From: Zygnema cylindricum
Taxonomy: Eukaryota > Streptophyta > Zygnematophyceae > Zygnematales > Zygnemataceae
Direction: 5' to 3'
NCBI GenBank assembly: GCA_037447655.1
Contig: JBBHKE010002856.1
Location: forward strand, 718,817-782,816
DNA: 64,000 nucleotides
The stretch's first letter is position 1. Each line of letters begins with the position of its first letter. Shown here one piece after another: positions 11,050-22,094 of the stretch. The position numbers and the translations under genes are program-made. The notes beneath the pieces were generated by a model that was given only the letters and a program-made list of their open reading frames with translations, made no database searches and was not told where the DNA came from.

Positions 11050-11315
11050 TCCCTGGCTCTCAATCGCTCGCACTCTCCCTCTCTCTCTCTCTCCCTCTCT
11101 CTCTCCCCCCTTCTCTCTCTTTCTCCCTCTCTCTCTCCCCCCCTCTCTCTCTCGCCCCCTCTCTCTCTCGCCCCCTCTCTCCCCCCCTCCCTCCCCCTCC
11201 CTCCCTCCCTCCTCCCTCTCCCTCCCCCCTCCCTCTCTCTCCCCGTCTCCTCTCTCGCCCTCTCTCTCGCCCCTCTTCGCCCTCCCACTCTCTCTCTTTT
11301 CCCCTCTTTCACCTC
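11050..11315 (-). repeat. Polypyrimidine (CT/CCCT) tract upstream of the Lys/Glu gene
   Basis: About 265 bp of almost pure C and T on the + strand, therefore GA-rich on the coding strand of the gene starting at 11028. It would lie in the 5' UTR or core promoter. The overlapping apparent reading frames are low-complexity products of the repeat. Confidence 0.8.
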
Positions 11316-11499
11316 GGCTGTCCCAACGCCCTTTGCCCTTCTTCTTTAAATTAAAACGATCGATCTCTAAATTACAACACCAAAACCCATTTCCTCCTCT
11401 CCTCCCTCCTCCCTCGCAATCTGACTGAAGAAGCCTTACGTGTCCAAAACCCGGCCCCGCTTCAGTCAGCGGGGAGCCAAGGACGGAAATGACAAAAGG

Positions 11500-11538
11500 T
11501 GACGTCATCTCCTACATTGTAACACATCCATGACGTCA
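11500..11538. promoter_or_regulatory. Two TGACGTCA bZIP-type sites
   Basis: Perfect palindromes TGACGTCA at 11500-11507 and 11531-11538, 31 bp apart (about three helical turns), some 475-510 bp upstream of the Lys/Glu gene's ATG. TGACGTCA is the CRE or C-box core bound by plant bZIP factors, and paired TGACG motifs recall the as-1 element. Use in this promoter is inference. Confidence 0.5.
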
Positions 11539-11590
11539 GCAGTACTTAGGTCTGTGCGATTTGTGGCTAGAATTGAGGTTTTCGCCAGAG

Positions 11591-11680
11591 TTAGGATTAG
11601 GGTTAGGGTTAGGGTTAGGGTTCGGCTTAGTGTGAGGGTTAAGCTTAGGGTTAGGGTTAGGGTTAGAGATTAGGGCAAGG
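11591..11680. repeat. Interstitial TTAGGG telomere-like array
   Basis: Two runs of GGGTTA units, about five and four, separated by a diverged patch (TTCGGCTTAGTGTGAGGG). On the strand of the Lys/Glu gene this reads CCCTAACCCTAA, resembling the telo-box found upstream of plant ribosomal and nucleolar genes. It could be a telomere-repair scar or a regulatory telo-box cluster. Confidence 0.8.
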
Positions 11681-11747
11681 GTTTATCAAATAAAAGGAGG
11701 CGTCTGGGAATCGCTAAGAATGATATGTTTTTCCCGCCACTACAGTA

Positions 11748-12246
11748 CACCGAGAATCGCTATTAGTGTTAATGTTTTTTTTGTCGCTTAAAACATCTTT
11801 TCTCCGTACACACTTGTCGGATTGTGGATCTGACGGTGGCGATTGAAAGGTATGATTCTCAGCTTCCGATTGGCGGTCTCAAATTGAAAATTGGACAAGT
11901 GTGTACGGAGAAAAGGTGTTTTAAGCGGCGAGAAAAATATAAACACTAATAGAGATACACGGTGTGACATCTTTTTCTCCCCCCCACGCACACATGTCCC
12001 ATTTTGATTGGAGACAGCCAATCGAATGGTGAAAATCGTTACTTTTCAATCGCAACCGTAGGAACAACAATCCGACATGTGTGCACTTAAAGCATCTTTT
12101 CCGTGTACACATTTTCCGATTTTCCATTGGAGATCGCCAGAAGGTGCGAATCTCAAACATTTAATTGCAACCGTCAGATTTAGAATCCGGCGAAAAGTGA
12201 TTTTTCAGTGGCGAAAAAACTTCTACGCTAATAGCGATACACGGTG
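11748..12246. mobile_element. MITE family M1, composite of two units
   Basis: The first unit (11748-11964) begins CACCGAGAATCGCTATTAGT after TA and ends GAGATACACGGTG. It is followed directly by further M1 internal arms and cores and finally by a complete right terminus, GCGATACACGGTG|TA, at 12246. This looks like one M1 inserted beside or into another, or an unequal-crossover dimer. It has no coding capacity. Confidence 0.7.
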
Positions 12247-12777
12247 TACTGTAGTCAATCACGAATGAAGGGTTCAGGTTGTGCTACATGGAAGATTTGC
12301 CAATTTGGTAACTATTTGGAACTTTGGTGCATCAATCGAGAGTGTTTAAAATAGTGTTGACAAGAGCGTATATACATGTGTTTAGCGGTAACCCGGTTTG
12401 TGCGGTTTTCTCGTCAAGTAAAGCTTGAAATAAGAGTATAATACCGGTATATACGCACTTTAGTACATTTATGAACTAGACTGGACCATTGGGGGATTAC
12501 TGTAGATTATATAATGCGGAATCTCAGAAAGAGAAAGTAGAAAAATGCGGAATCCTAAAAATATCGTATGAAAAATGTATTTTCTTTTTCAGTGCAAATG
12601 CAAAGTGCGTTTCCACTGTCGCAAGTTTGTACCGTACGAATGTACAACACTGTTTTCGGTACTGGACATAACAAACGGTTGTTCAGAGCGCCAGACGCCT
12701 CGGAAGAAAGTTTGACGGAATGTTCAGACGGCCACTCGAAATTCACCCGGCCGTTACGGTTTCAATAAAGTGAAGTA

Positions 12778-13126
12778 CACCGTGTGTCGCTAATAGCGGT
12801 CACGTTTTTTTCGCTATTTGAAACATCTTTTCCCGTGCACACATGTCCAGTTTTCTATTGGAGACTGCCAATAGGAAAGTTAAGATCTTTCCTTTTATCG
12901 TAACCGTCGGAAAAGTGTGCACGAGAAACGGTGTTTTAATTGGCAAAAAATAACACATCTTTTCACGTACACACTTGTCGGATTTTCAATTTGAGACCGC
13001 CGATCGGAAGCTGAGAATTTTGTTTTTTAATCGCAACCGTCAGATCCACAATCCAACAAGTGTGTACGGAGAAAAGATGTTTGAAGTGGCAAAAATGAAT
13101 ATCAACACTAATAGCGATACACGGTG
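12778..13126. mobile_element. MITE family M1, dimeric copy
   Basis: Flanked by TA on the left (12776-12777). It begins CACCGTGTGTCGCTAATAGC and ends GCGATACACGGTG. The 349-bp body holds two head-to-tail internal modules, each with the CGTACACAC...GTGTGTACGGAG foldback, joined without an intervening terminus. A monomer is about 217-229 bp. Confidence 0.7.
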
Positions 13127-13615
13127 AACTGTACTATAGCATACTTTGTGACTGTGACACTTGTGTTGTCACATTTTCACTCTTTAGGTTTGTACTGTTG
13201 CATTACAGAAGCAGGATTAGGGTTGGATACAGTGGAAATTAGGGTTAAGTTAACACTCCTTGAAGTACGGCTAAATTGGATTTACTGAAAATTAGGGTTA
13301 GGATTTCAAATCGAGAAGTAGAAGAATTAATTTTAAATTTGAGCAAGGTTCCATCGGATTTTCAATTCTAAGGATAATTTAGGAAAAAAAATCAAAAAAA
13401 ATATATTAATAGCTTGTAAGTTGAATAGATAAGTGATTGTAGGTGGAAACGAAGAAAAAACTTAATAAGCTGGAACGTACATGAGCATTTATTATATAAG
13501 TAATAAAATTCTAGTGTTGTTTTAATCCGATTCCCGCAACAAAATTTTGTTTCTTTAAGGATTGTTTATTTTACACATCAAAGAGAAAATAGTGTGAGAA
13601 AAGAGAAGGAAAATT
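13127..13615. other. Presumed promoter region of the DUF2358 gene
   Basis: 489 bp of AT-rich DNA between an M1 MITE and the DUF2358 start codon, with several TTAGGGTT words (13215-13300). No convincing TATA box or known element stands out. Confidence 0.3.
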
Positions 13616-15576
13616 ATGTCTCTTCATGTTTTTTCTAATCGACAAATTTTGGTTCCGTCGTCCACCTTTTTTTCGAAACAGGATTATGAACTAAACCTAA
13701 AAAAAGTTTTTGGACAGAAACTAAAACAAAACCTAAAGCAAAACTTAAAACTCAAGCTCATTCTTCCTGTAGAATTCTATCACCAATCGTTTCCTGTCCT
13801 TTCATTATCAAAACTTGACCGCAAACCTTTTCATAAGACTCCGTTTGTTTTCAAAGATGGAAGTTCTTCCAAAAAGAATATCCAACCGTTTTCAAGAACG
13901 ACTCATATAGCTTTTGCAGAATCCGGCTTAGAAAAGAAATTTGTGGATCCTTTGGATGAAAAAGTGGAATCCACGAAAGAAATTTTGAAAGACGACCTTC
14001 CTCGACAATACGATGGCGATATCAACTGGGATGTCTATTGTGACAATGTGGTTTTTGTCGATCCAGTAACTAGATGTAAAAACTATGTTTTCTCTCCTTC
14101 TCTTTAACTTATTTTAACGCGCATCGACGTAAGAATGTTTTTTTCAGTTTTTTTTCCTTTGTGTTTCTTGGTTTTATGTTTTTTTAAAAGTATCTTTACT
14201 TTGTAATGTTTGTGTGAGTGTCCAATTATGAACCAAAGGAAAACTTCCGTCTTTGAAACAGAAAACATTTTTTAAAAACTCCTGTAAACCGAAAGAAGAC
14301 AATTTTAGAAGTCCAGTCTTATTGCAGAAGTAACCCGAAAATCTCAACGAACCTCAAAACTGTCATAAGGAATCATGACAAAAGGAAAGAAAGTTTGATG
14401 AATTAGAAATTTCAGTTTTTCTACTCCAAATACAGCTTTCATAGATGGCGATGACTTATGGAAATCCCTTATCCTCTTGGCCAATCCAGTGCAGGGCAAG
14501 CTTTTATATCGAGGCATGATTGGCACCATTCGATTGCTTTCAATGACAATTTTTCTAAAAGGGACATCTTTTGTTCTCCACAGTATAGAGGAGGTTAGTA
14601 CAAACCAAATGCCCAAAGAAAATCATTAGCAACATACTTAAAGAATCCTTCAAGAAAAGAAAAATGAATCCTTCCTTAACAAAATCTTGAAAAACCTAAA
14701 ACTAAAGAAAAACCTAAAACTTAAAGACAATTCTGAGTTGGTCCTAAATTGAATGCGTGAAGGTGAATACAGAATGTGGTCTAATATGTGAATCGAAATT
14801 TTAGCATAAGCATCTACTTGTAATATTATTAAAAGATTTAGTACACTCTAATTTTGGTTCCAGGTCGACGCTAACGCATCCACTACATCCCCATTTTCTC
14901 CTAGAAAACTTGAAATCGATATCTTCCCTAAAAGAGCTTTGAGAACCGTTTGGACAACAAAGGCACAAAGTCGTTGGGGAACCGATTTGTTTATAAGTGG
15001 AGGTAAATTTTCTCCTCGAATTTCTGTTTTTTTGTTTTTTTTTAAACTATTCTTTGGCTTTTGTTTACTGATTAAGTTTTGAGGGTCTTAAAACGGTTTC
15101 CATTTGCTTTTAAAACTGTCCCTATCGCTCTCCCTCTCTCCCTCTCCCTCTCTCCCTCTCCCTCTACATCTCCCTCTGCCTCTCCTTCTCCCTTTCCCTT
15201 CCCCTCCCCCTCTTCCTTTTCCTCTCCATCTCCCTTTCCTATACGTCTCGCTTTCCCTCTCCGTCTCCACTTCCCCCCCCCCCTCCCTCCCTCTGCTTTA
15301 TCTTAGGGTGTTAACTATGGCTTGAAGTTCTTACAATTTTGGGGCGGTCACGTTATTGTGGGGATTTATTTTTTGTCTTTTCTGCTATATGTCGATGTCA
15401 TTGAACTGGTCGACATAGAAATGGTCGACATAGAACTGGTTGACAGGGAACTGATTCTATGTTTCTTTGTGTGAAAAGATGATATTTTCCGTTTCGATAA
15501 AAATGGGCTCATTATTACTCATGAATCGGCATGGAATGAAGACCCGACTATTGTTTGGGATCAATTACGACCATAG
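13616..15576 (+). CDS. DUF2358 (SnoaL/NTF2-like) protein, 4 exons
   Basis: Exons 13616-14075, 14490-14593, 14864-15002 and 15479-15576 (TAG) join in frame: exon 1 ends in phase 1 (AGAT|GTAAAA), exon 2 starts after CCAG, exon 3 after CCAG, exon 4 after AAAAG. The product is 266 residues. The first 110 or so are basic and Ser/Leu-rich, possibly a transit peptide. The domain starts near ILKDDLPRQYDGDINWDVY and continues VVFVDPVTR (about 145-153), YRGMIGTIRLLS in exon 2, RTVWTTKAQSRWGTDLFISG in exon 3 and FRFDKNGLIITHESAWNEDP in exon 4. This order matches plant and algal DUF2358 proteins, which have an NTF2/SnoaL-like cone fold and are often plastidial. No reaction is established. A CT microsatellite lies in intron 3. 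The family match is from memory, but the splice-phase agreement across four exons is strong internal support. Confidence 0.8.
15119..15300 (+). repeat. CT-rich microsatellite in intron 3 of the DUF2358 gene
   Basis: Imperfect CTCCCTCT repeats of about 180 bp. The small apparent frames over it are low-complexity artefacts. Confidence 0.85.
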
Positions 15577-18423
15577 AATGTAAGTGAGTTTTTCGACAAT
15601 TATAGGGTGAATAGGTAAAATATAAATAATGATTGTCCCGAAACAAAGCGTATTTATTTTTTCAACTTTTATTTATCTCTTTAATTTTTATTTTTTTACT
15701 TTCGGCAGTTGTTGTGTATAGAATTGATTGCCCATTTATTGTTCAGTTTGAAGGTAAATATGGGGTTTTAAGGAAATCAGAACAAATACAAGCTTGTTTT
15801 TTTTTTTTTTCCTTTTATAAAGAAAATAACGACTTTTATCCTTTTCTGTATTTTTTAATTTAACACTTTTGTTTAAATGTTCCTTTAAAATTTTGTTGTT
15901 TGTATTCTTGTTTCGACCAAGCCTAGACTAATCTTGGTTTGGAAAAATATTTTAGGACGTCTTTGGAGGAAAATATTTTATTCCGGGGTTTATTGAAATT
16001 GAAAAAAAGGGGCATTGTTTTATTTTGGATTCCTCTTCAACGTTAAAAATGTATTTCTATCTGAAATTTCTCTTTGTTTGAATCCTCGTATGTAAAATTT
16101 ACGATTGACAAGATCATATTTGACGAGCGATCCTAATTTTTTTGGCTTGTCAAAATAATGTTAAGGGAAGCTAGAAAGTTCACGGTAGGTTAATTATTCT
16201 CCTCTAAAATCTGTTACTTGTTGATATATGTTTGTTTTTTATTCGTTAACACTCCAATCTGTCCTCTGTTGTTTGTTTTTTTTCCATGTAGTTGTCGTTT
16301 TGCTTTTCATTTCTTCATCGATTTCCTTTTTTTTTTTGTTTGATTTGTGTTCTGGGATTCTATTTCCTTCTCTATCGTACTTTTTAATAAAGTTATTTGT
16401 AACAACTCGGGAATACGGAAAAGATTTCGATCAAACTGGAGTACAAAACTGTTTTTTTGAAAATTCTTCGATTAAAAGCTTTTGACGACGAATAACAATA
16501 GTAACAAACTTCTCGATCCTATTAATTTAATTCGTTTTTTAATTTTGATTAAAAATATTCCCAAGATTAATTTGGCCCTAAAAGTACCGACGAAACTGTT
16601 TAATCTCCTATAATAATGATCGATTAAACCGTCTTTAGTGGTATAAACACTTGAATCACGAGTCATAGTGAGTTGTATATAAGTTTCATATGTGAGTTAT
16701 AATTTGATAAACAATTTTGCAATTACCTTTTCCTTTGCTATAATATAAACAATTCCCTATGAAACCAAGACTAGACACGATAGTAGGGTGTCGGAAGTTA
16801 ATTTTGGTAGTGTAGCTATCGCTCTCGTATGTGAAAACTCATTAAGAATTGTATAATAGTTATAATAATAATAATCATAAGTAATAATAATACGAATTTA
16901 TCTCGTATTATGATTGGATCATTTACTTTGCTTCAAATAAAAATTGTCAAACACTGTTTGTCGTTATTAAAGTCGATAACCCAAATACCATATTAAATCT
17001 ATTGTTAATCTCTGATTTTTATGGGAGTTTCTCTTACTATAAATAAACTATTCTCCAGACTTGCCTCCGATTCTAAATAGATTATTCCTCAGACTTTCCT
17101 TTGATTACTTTCTTCAATAGCAGTAATTTATGTGGTTCTTTATCCGATAGAAAGAAAACCAGTTTGTTGCTTTATAATAGGCTTACAAGCCACAACTTTA
17201 TGCGTTTATTTTCAAGTTTTTGCGTTTATCAAAACAACAAAAGTACCAATGATAAGTTTTAAAGAGTGGTAAAGTTAAAGCAACATATCAAATCAAATCA
17301 TATCATATCATATTAACTTCTTACAACGACTCGAGGAAAAATAAGTAGGGCAATAAGCCTAATTTAATACCCTTTTAAGCATTTAAACAACCAAAATAAC
17401 ACTAACTCTAAGTTACATACCGAGATTCTCAGAAATATGAGAAACATTCCCATTTTCCATACACCTTCTACCACTTACTTTTTTTTTCTAACTAAATTTT
17501 CAATTACATGATCAAGTGGGAGATTACACACCAACAACTTTCATGGTTAAGGAAAAAAAATGAAACGATAAGATTCTGAAAAAATGAAAGGAGAAAAATT
17601 CCGGAAAAAAGAAGTGAAACGAGAACAATTCTGAAATAATTTAAAACAAGAACAATTCCGAAAAAAAAAAAACATGAAACGAGAACATTTCTGAAAAAAC
17701 TGAAACGAGAACAATTCTGAAAAAAAATTGAAACGAATACAATTTGTTCGTCTTTCCTTCTCTTGCCTGTACACTCTAAACAAAAAAATAAAAAAAAGGA
17801 GCCCTGAACAAAAAATAAAACTAAACGGAAGGAAAAACCGAAGAACTTCACAACTTAAGCCTTTTAATCTCAGCTTTTTGTGTGATTTTAAACACAAACA
17901 TTGTGTTTTCTCACAACAAAAACTTGCTCCAAACTTTCTTTCTGTCTAAAAAAAATCTTAAGCCCATTTCTCAGTTTTATGGAAAGTTCTAACAAAAAAA
18001 AAAAAATGAACTATTTTTTTCCATTTTCAAAAAAGGGTTTGTTTCTGAGTTCATTTTTTACTACACTCTACAATCTGTGAATGTAATAAATCCTCCAAAA
18101 ACAACCCTCAGAAACCAAAAAGTTTCAACAAGAAAAAAAGAAAAAACCCACAATCTCATATGTACAATAAACAGTATTTACTTACCCACCTATCCATTCT
18201 TTACTCTCCTCTCCCCTTCCCCATCCTCCCGTCTCCCCCTCCCCCCTTCCCCCTCCTCCCTTTCCCCTCCCCCTCCCTCCCCCCTCTCCCTCCTCCTCCC
18301 TCCATTTCCTTCCAATTCCCATAGATTCACCTTTTCCCCAATTCTTCTTCATTCCAAATTTCTACCTCCCAATCTCTTCCTTTCCCCCTCAACTCCTCAT
18401 CCTCTTCCCTTCCCTCTCCTCAC
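15577..18423. other. AT-rich intergenic DNA
   Basis: The 3' flank of the DUF2358 gene, then about 2.5 kb of AT-rich DNA with T runs, ATAATA clusters (16855-16900), CATAT repeats (17280-17315) and a degenerate minisatellite (17555-17750). A CT-rich stretch (18200-18420) precedes the stop codon of the next gene on the opposite strand. I see no gene. Confidence 0.5.
17555..17750. repeat. Degenerate minisatellite, GAAACGAGAACAATTCTGAA units
   Basis: At least seven imperfect units of about 22-32 bp built on TGAAACGAGAACAATTCTGA plus a variable A run. The reverse strand gives frames full of Phe and Ser that are by-products. Confidence 0.75.
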
Positions 18424-19382
18424 CTACTCCTCCTCAGACTCCTCTAAACACTCCTCCTCACAAGCCAATAATTGGAGGGCTGTTTCCTCAAACTCCCTCC
18501 CCTTTTTCTCTCCCTCTCTCTCTCTCCACCTTTCTTCCACAAACCCCTCTCTCTGTCCCTCTCTCTCACTCCTCTCTCTGTCCTCCCATCCCTTAACCTT
18601 CTCCAAAACAGAACTAAACCCAGACAAGTCAACTTCTTCCACTCCCTCCTGTTCTTTACCATCCCATCTATCAAAAACCGTTTTTTTTGTTCGATTTCTC
18701 ATTCGGTTCTCAAGTTTTCCCTCTCTTCCAAAACTCGAAACCCTCTCCCTTTCAAAAATCCCACCTTTTCCCAAAACTTCTCCTTTATCTAAAAACCCTT
18801 CTTTTCCCAAAACCTCTCCTCCTTTTTCCAAAAACCCTTCTTTTAGTGTCAAATTCCCACCAAATAAACTCCCGGAAACTCCATCGGAGTCAGAAAAAGA
18901 AAGCTTTCTCCTTTTGGGAATCTTATTTAAATAACTTCCTATCTCCCCACTTTCAAAAACAGCTTTTAATGACCTTCTCGCACGAGGAGGTCCCTTAACT
19001 TCTTCATTTTCTAATTCTTGAACAAGTTTTTCTGCGGTAATATGAAGAGGAGTTCCTAAAAAAATAGGGAGATCGGTGTTTGATTCTTTTTTCTGGTCTA
19101 ATAATCCATGGAAATTAGTAACTACATCTCCTTCTTTGTCTTTTTCCTCGTGTGATTCTTTCGCGAAATTGAGACAAGATTGAATTTGGGGAAAATTGAG
19201 ATCTATGTCGATAAACTTTCTCTTTCCGGCTTTTTTACTTTTTTGAGTTGGTGGAGAAAAGGGAGAACCTGAGAGAAGGAGAGAGGTATATCCGCACTGA
19301 TATTGAAATTCTTCTTCTCTCACAGCTTTTTCTCCTCCTTTTCCAGAGTTTCTTCTTCCATCACCTTCTCCTCCTCCCTCTC

Positions 19383-19414
<32 letters not shown>

Positions 19415-19824
19415 CTTGACTCTCTCTCTATCTGTTCCTCTCCTACTTGACCTTTTTCTCCCTCCCCAACTCCTCCCTCTCTCTGCCCTCCCTCTCTCTG
19501 CCCTCCCTCTCTCTGCCCTCCCTCTCTCTGCCCTCCCTCTCTCAGCCCTTGGTCTCTTTGGTCGTTCTCCCCTATATTGTCTTCATACTCATCCTCATAA
19601 TCATCATAGTCATAATCCTCATTATCATCATCATCTTCTCCTTCTTCTTCTCCTTCTCCTTCCTCGCCTTTGTCGTTTTCTTCACAAAAATCCATCAAAA
19701 GTCGCTTCCGGGTTTCCAGAGTTTGACCAAAAGTCAAAAAATTGAGAGAGGGAGGGGTTTTGTTAAATTGACCGAGGGAGGTTTTTTTATTGAATGGAGA
19801 ATCTGAAGGAGAGGGACAGCTCAT
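18424..19824 (-). CDS. Acidic nuclear protein with LxCxE and EAR-like motifs
   Basis: A single frame of 466 residues from ATG 19824 to TAG 18424. A longer frame exists upstream, but its only additional start would be a TTG, so this ATG is preferred. Features: basic-hydrophobic ETRKRLLMDF (about 37-46); acidic E/D/Y-rich stretch (48-88); five REGGQ-type repeats (95-119); GE repeats (139-154); KKAGKRKF, a likely nuclear localisation signal (197-204), directly followed by DLNFP (208-212), resembling an EAR repression motif; RARRSLKAVF; KRRKLSFSDSDG; and at the C-terminus LACEE (453-457) in an acidic context, matching the LxCxE motif that binds retinoblastoma-family proteins. I do not recognise the family. 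Two E2F-type sites lie upstream, so a cell-cycle role is a reasonable inference. Part of the GE and REGGQ coding lies in CT microsatellites and may vary in length between individuals. Confidence 0.6.
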
Positions 19825-19904
19825 TTGAGAGAAAAAGACAAAAAAAAAAGGAAGAAGATTCTCTTCTTGATCCTCTCCCAATTTTTAAGAATTATTTCTT
19901 CCCG

Positions 19905-20315
19905 AGAAGAGGGAGAGAGCGAGGGGGAGAGGCAGAGGGACAGAGAGAGGGAGAGGGACAGGGAGAGGGAGAGGGAGAGGGAGAGGGAGAGGGAGAGGGA
20001 CAGGGAGAGGTAGAGGGACAAGGAGAGGTAGAGGGAGAGATGCCCTCTGGAAGAAAATGTAGATAGAGGGAGAGGAGAGCGAGTAGGTGGAGGAGGACAA
20101 AAAAGAGGGAAAAAGAGTTTTGGTGAAGAGGATAAAGAGGGAGAGAGAGATGTGTGGGAAAAGAGAGTAGAATGGAGGAGGAAAAGGAGGGAGAGGAACA
20201 AAGGGAGAGGACAAAAAAGGAGAGAGAGAGAGAGAGAGCAAAAGGGAGTACCTAGTGAAGGAGAGGAGAGGAAGGGAGAGAGAGAGAGCGAGAGAGAGAG
20301 AGAGAAGACGACTCG
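19905..20315. repeat. GA-rich tract upstream of the LxCxE gene
   Basis: Almost pure A and G on the + strand (CT-rich on the gene's strand), interrupted at about 20040-20065. It starts about 80 bp upstream of the ATG at 19824, so it is probably 5' UTR or core promoter. Apparent frames over it are artefacts. Confidence 0.75.
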
Positions 20316-20356
20316 TCAACTGTCAGGTGACAGAATTCCAGGAACCCAAAATTTCG

Positions 20357-20411
20357 TTTCGCGCCCTTTTTTTCGGGTCCATTATTTTTTTGGGATCTTA
20401 ATGGCGGGAAA
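20357..20411. promoter_or_regulatory. Pair of E2F-type sites
   Basis: TTTCGCGCC at 20357-20365 and GGCGGGAAA at 20403-20411 (TTTCCCGCC on the other strand). Both fit the plant E2F consensus TTTSSCGC and face each other 46 bp apart, about 530-590 bp upstream of the LxCxE gene's ATG, beyond its GA tract. Transcription start is unknown. Confidence 0.55.
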
Positions 20412-20526
20412 TCCACGCGCCCTACGATTAGCATGAAAAGTACAATTTCGTACATGACCCTGTTTACCGTACAGTTTTCGAGCCGGCTTCGTGGTACGAA
20501 CGTGCGGGAAATAAATGCGAACACTA

Positions 20527-20743
20527 CACCGTATATTGCTATTAGTGTTGATAGTTTTTTTTCACATAAAATATCTTTTCTCCGTACACATGTGTCCGAT
20601 TTTCATATGGAGACCGCCGATGGGAAAGTGAGAATCTTGTCTTTCAATGTCAACCGTCAGATCTATAATTCTATGAGTGTGTACAGAGAAAATAATTTTT
20701 AAGCGGAATAAAAAAACATTAACACTAATAGCGATGCACGGTG
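20527..20743. mobile_element. MITE family M1, complete copy
   Basis: 217 bp, flanked by TA (20525-20526, 20744-20745). Left end CACCGTATATTGCTATTAGT, right end GCGATGCACGGTG, with the usual internal CTCCGTACACA foldback. Confidence 0.85.
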
Positions 20744-20756
20744 TATCTGTACGGTA

Positions 20757-20974
20757 TACCCTGTATCGCTATGTGTGTTATTGTTTTTGACTTTTTGGCC
20801 ACTTAAAACATGTTTTCTCCGTACACACTTTCCCGACTTTCTATTGGAGACCGCCAATCGGACGTTGAAAATCTTGTATTTTAATTGGAACCGTCAGATT
20901 AACAATCCGACAGTGCGTACGGTAAAAATGTTTTTAAGTGGCGAAAGATTATGTACAGACTATATAAAGTGTAC
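20757..20974. mobile_element. MITE family M1, degraded copy
   Basis: Lies 13 bp after the previous copy. The left end resembles CCCTGTATCGCTATGTGTGTT and the internal foldback and ACCGTCAGATT core are present. The right terminus is eroded to TATATAAAGTG|TA. Confidence 0.55.
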
Positions 20975-22086
20975 ACCATGTATGGTTATTACTGTGCCTT
21001 ACATACATACGATTTCTCCGTGCCACTTGTCAGATTATAATCCGACGGTCGAGATGAAATTATGGATCTTAAGGTATGTGACAAACTGACAATGCAACCA
21101 CTGAACCAGAACTTTGGTTAGCAAAATTTGTCTTGTAGCGAAAAAAAATCGTATGCATTTTATGGGTCCTTCCCATTTTCAAAAGCAAAAGTCGTCACTT
21201 AAATTCATAACATTTGTAGACGCGACGGAATTTTGTGACATTGTCCACGTCATGCTTATTTGTGACACTGTCGACGTCACTAATTCTGGAATTTTCAGCC
21301 ATGACTTTGCTTTGACTTTTGTCTCTCGACGTGACACCAAATTCCGGGCTTCCGGGCAGAGATATCCAATTTAATTATCCAATCAGAGCTCCTATTCTTC
21401 ATAACATTTTTTCGTGGTTCATTGCTGCAAAAAAAAAAAAAAAAAAAAAGCAAGAGGGAGTGGAGAGATGGGAGTGGGGGGAGAGGGAAAGCGACCCCTG
21501 ACATTTCTTTCCGTACATACGTGCGACGGGCAAAAAAGAAAAAAAGAAAAAACGTGTACTTGCCACAGTGGAAAACGGTTGAAATCTCATGTCACGTGCA
21601 AAGGAGTTATCCTACTCGTCAAAGTTTTCCTTTCCGATAAACTGGCTCTCGAGTTTGTTAACATTTAGGTTTGAAGTTAGACTCGCATGAAATGGCGACG
21701 GATCGCACGGAATCATGTACGATTTTCGTGTGAAACGCACGGTAATTTTGAAGAAATATATAAAATTATCGCAAAAAAACAAGAATCTCTACAGATTCTG
21801 TTTTCACACACTTGCGAACCTGGATTTTATGATCATCGGCAACAATTTCAAAAGCATCGGACCATAGAAATATAATCGAAATTTCGTACGATTGAATGCG
21901 AAGTCTTTGACCAATGAATCGCGATATTTTTAAAAGGGCGATATTTTAAGTAGCTTACATTCGCAGTACTATTGGTTCCGTACAAACTCCGTAATTTCAG
22001 GTCCTGGATTCTCACAAACCTGGTCAGCTCATAAAAAACAATTTTGAGATAACCTGCCCGTTCGAAAAAAGCCGACAACTGGAAGC
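20975..22086. other. Intergenic DNA
   Basis: Contains a 20-bp A run at about 21429-21449 and scattered GTAC-rich words. No exon, paired termini or RNA gene recognised. Confidence 0.4.
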
Positions 22087-22094
22087 CCTTTTAG

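Noticed and set aside
11035-11508. Arg/Glu/Gly-rich frames in the CT tract upstream of the Lys/Glu gene
   Set aside because: Pure products of CT/GA microsatellite in several frames at once.
18077-18934. 285-codon Pro/Ser-rich + strand frame
   Set aside because: Lies opposite the LxCxE gene and a CT-rich flank; composition follows the repeat.
19825-19881. N-terminal extension of the LxCxE protein
   Set aside because: It would need a TTG start; the ATG at 19824 is the first normal start in frame.
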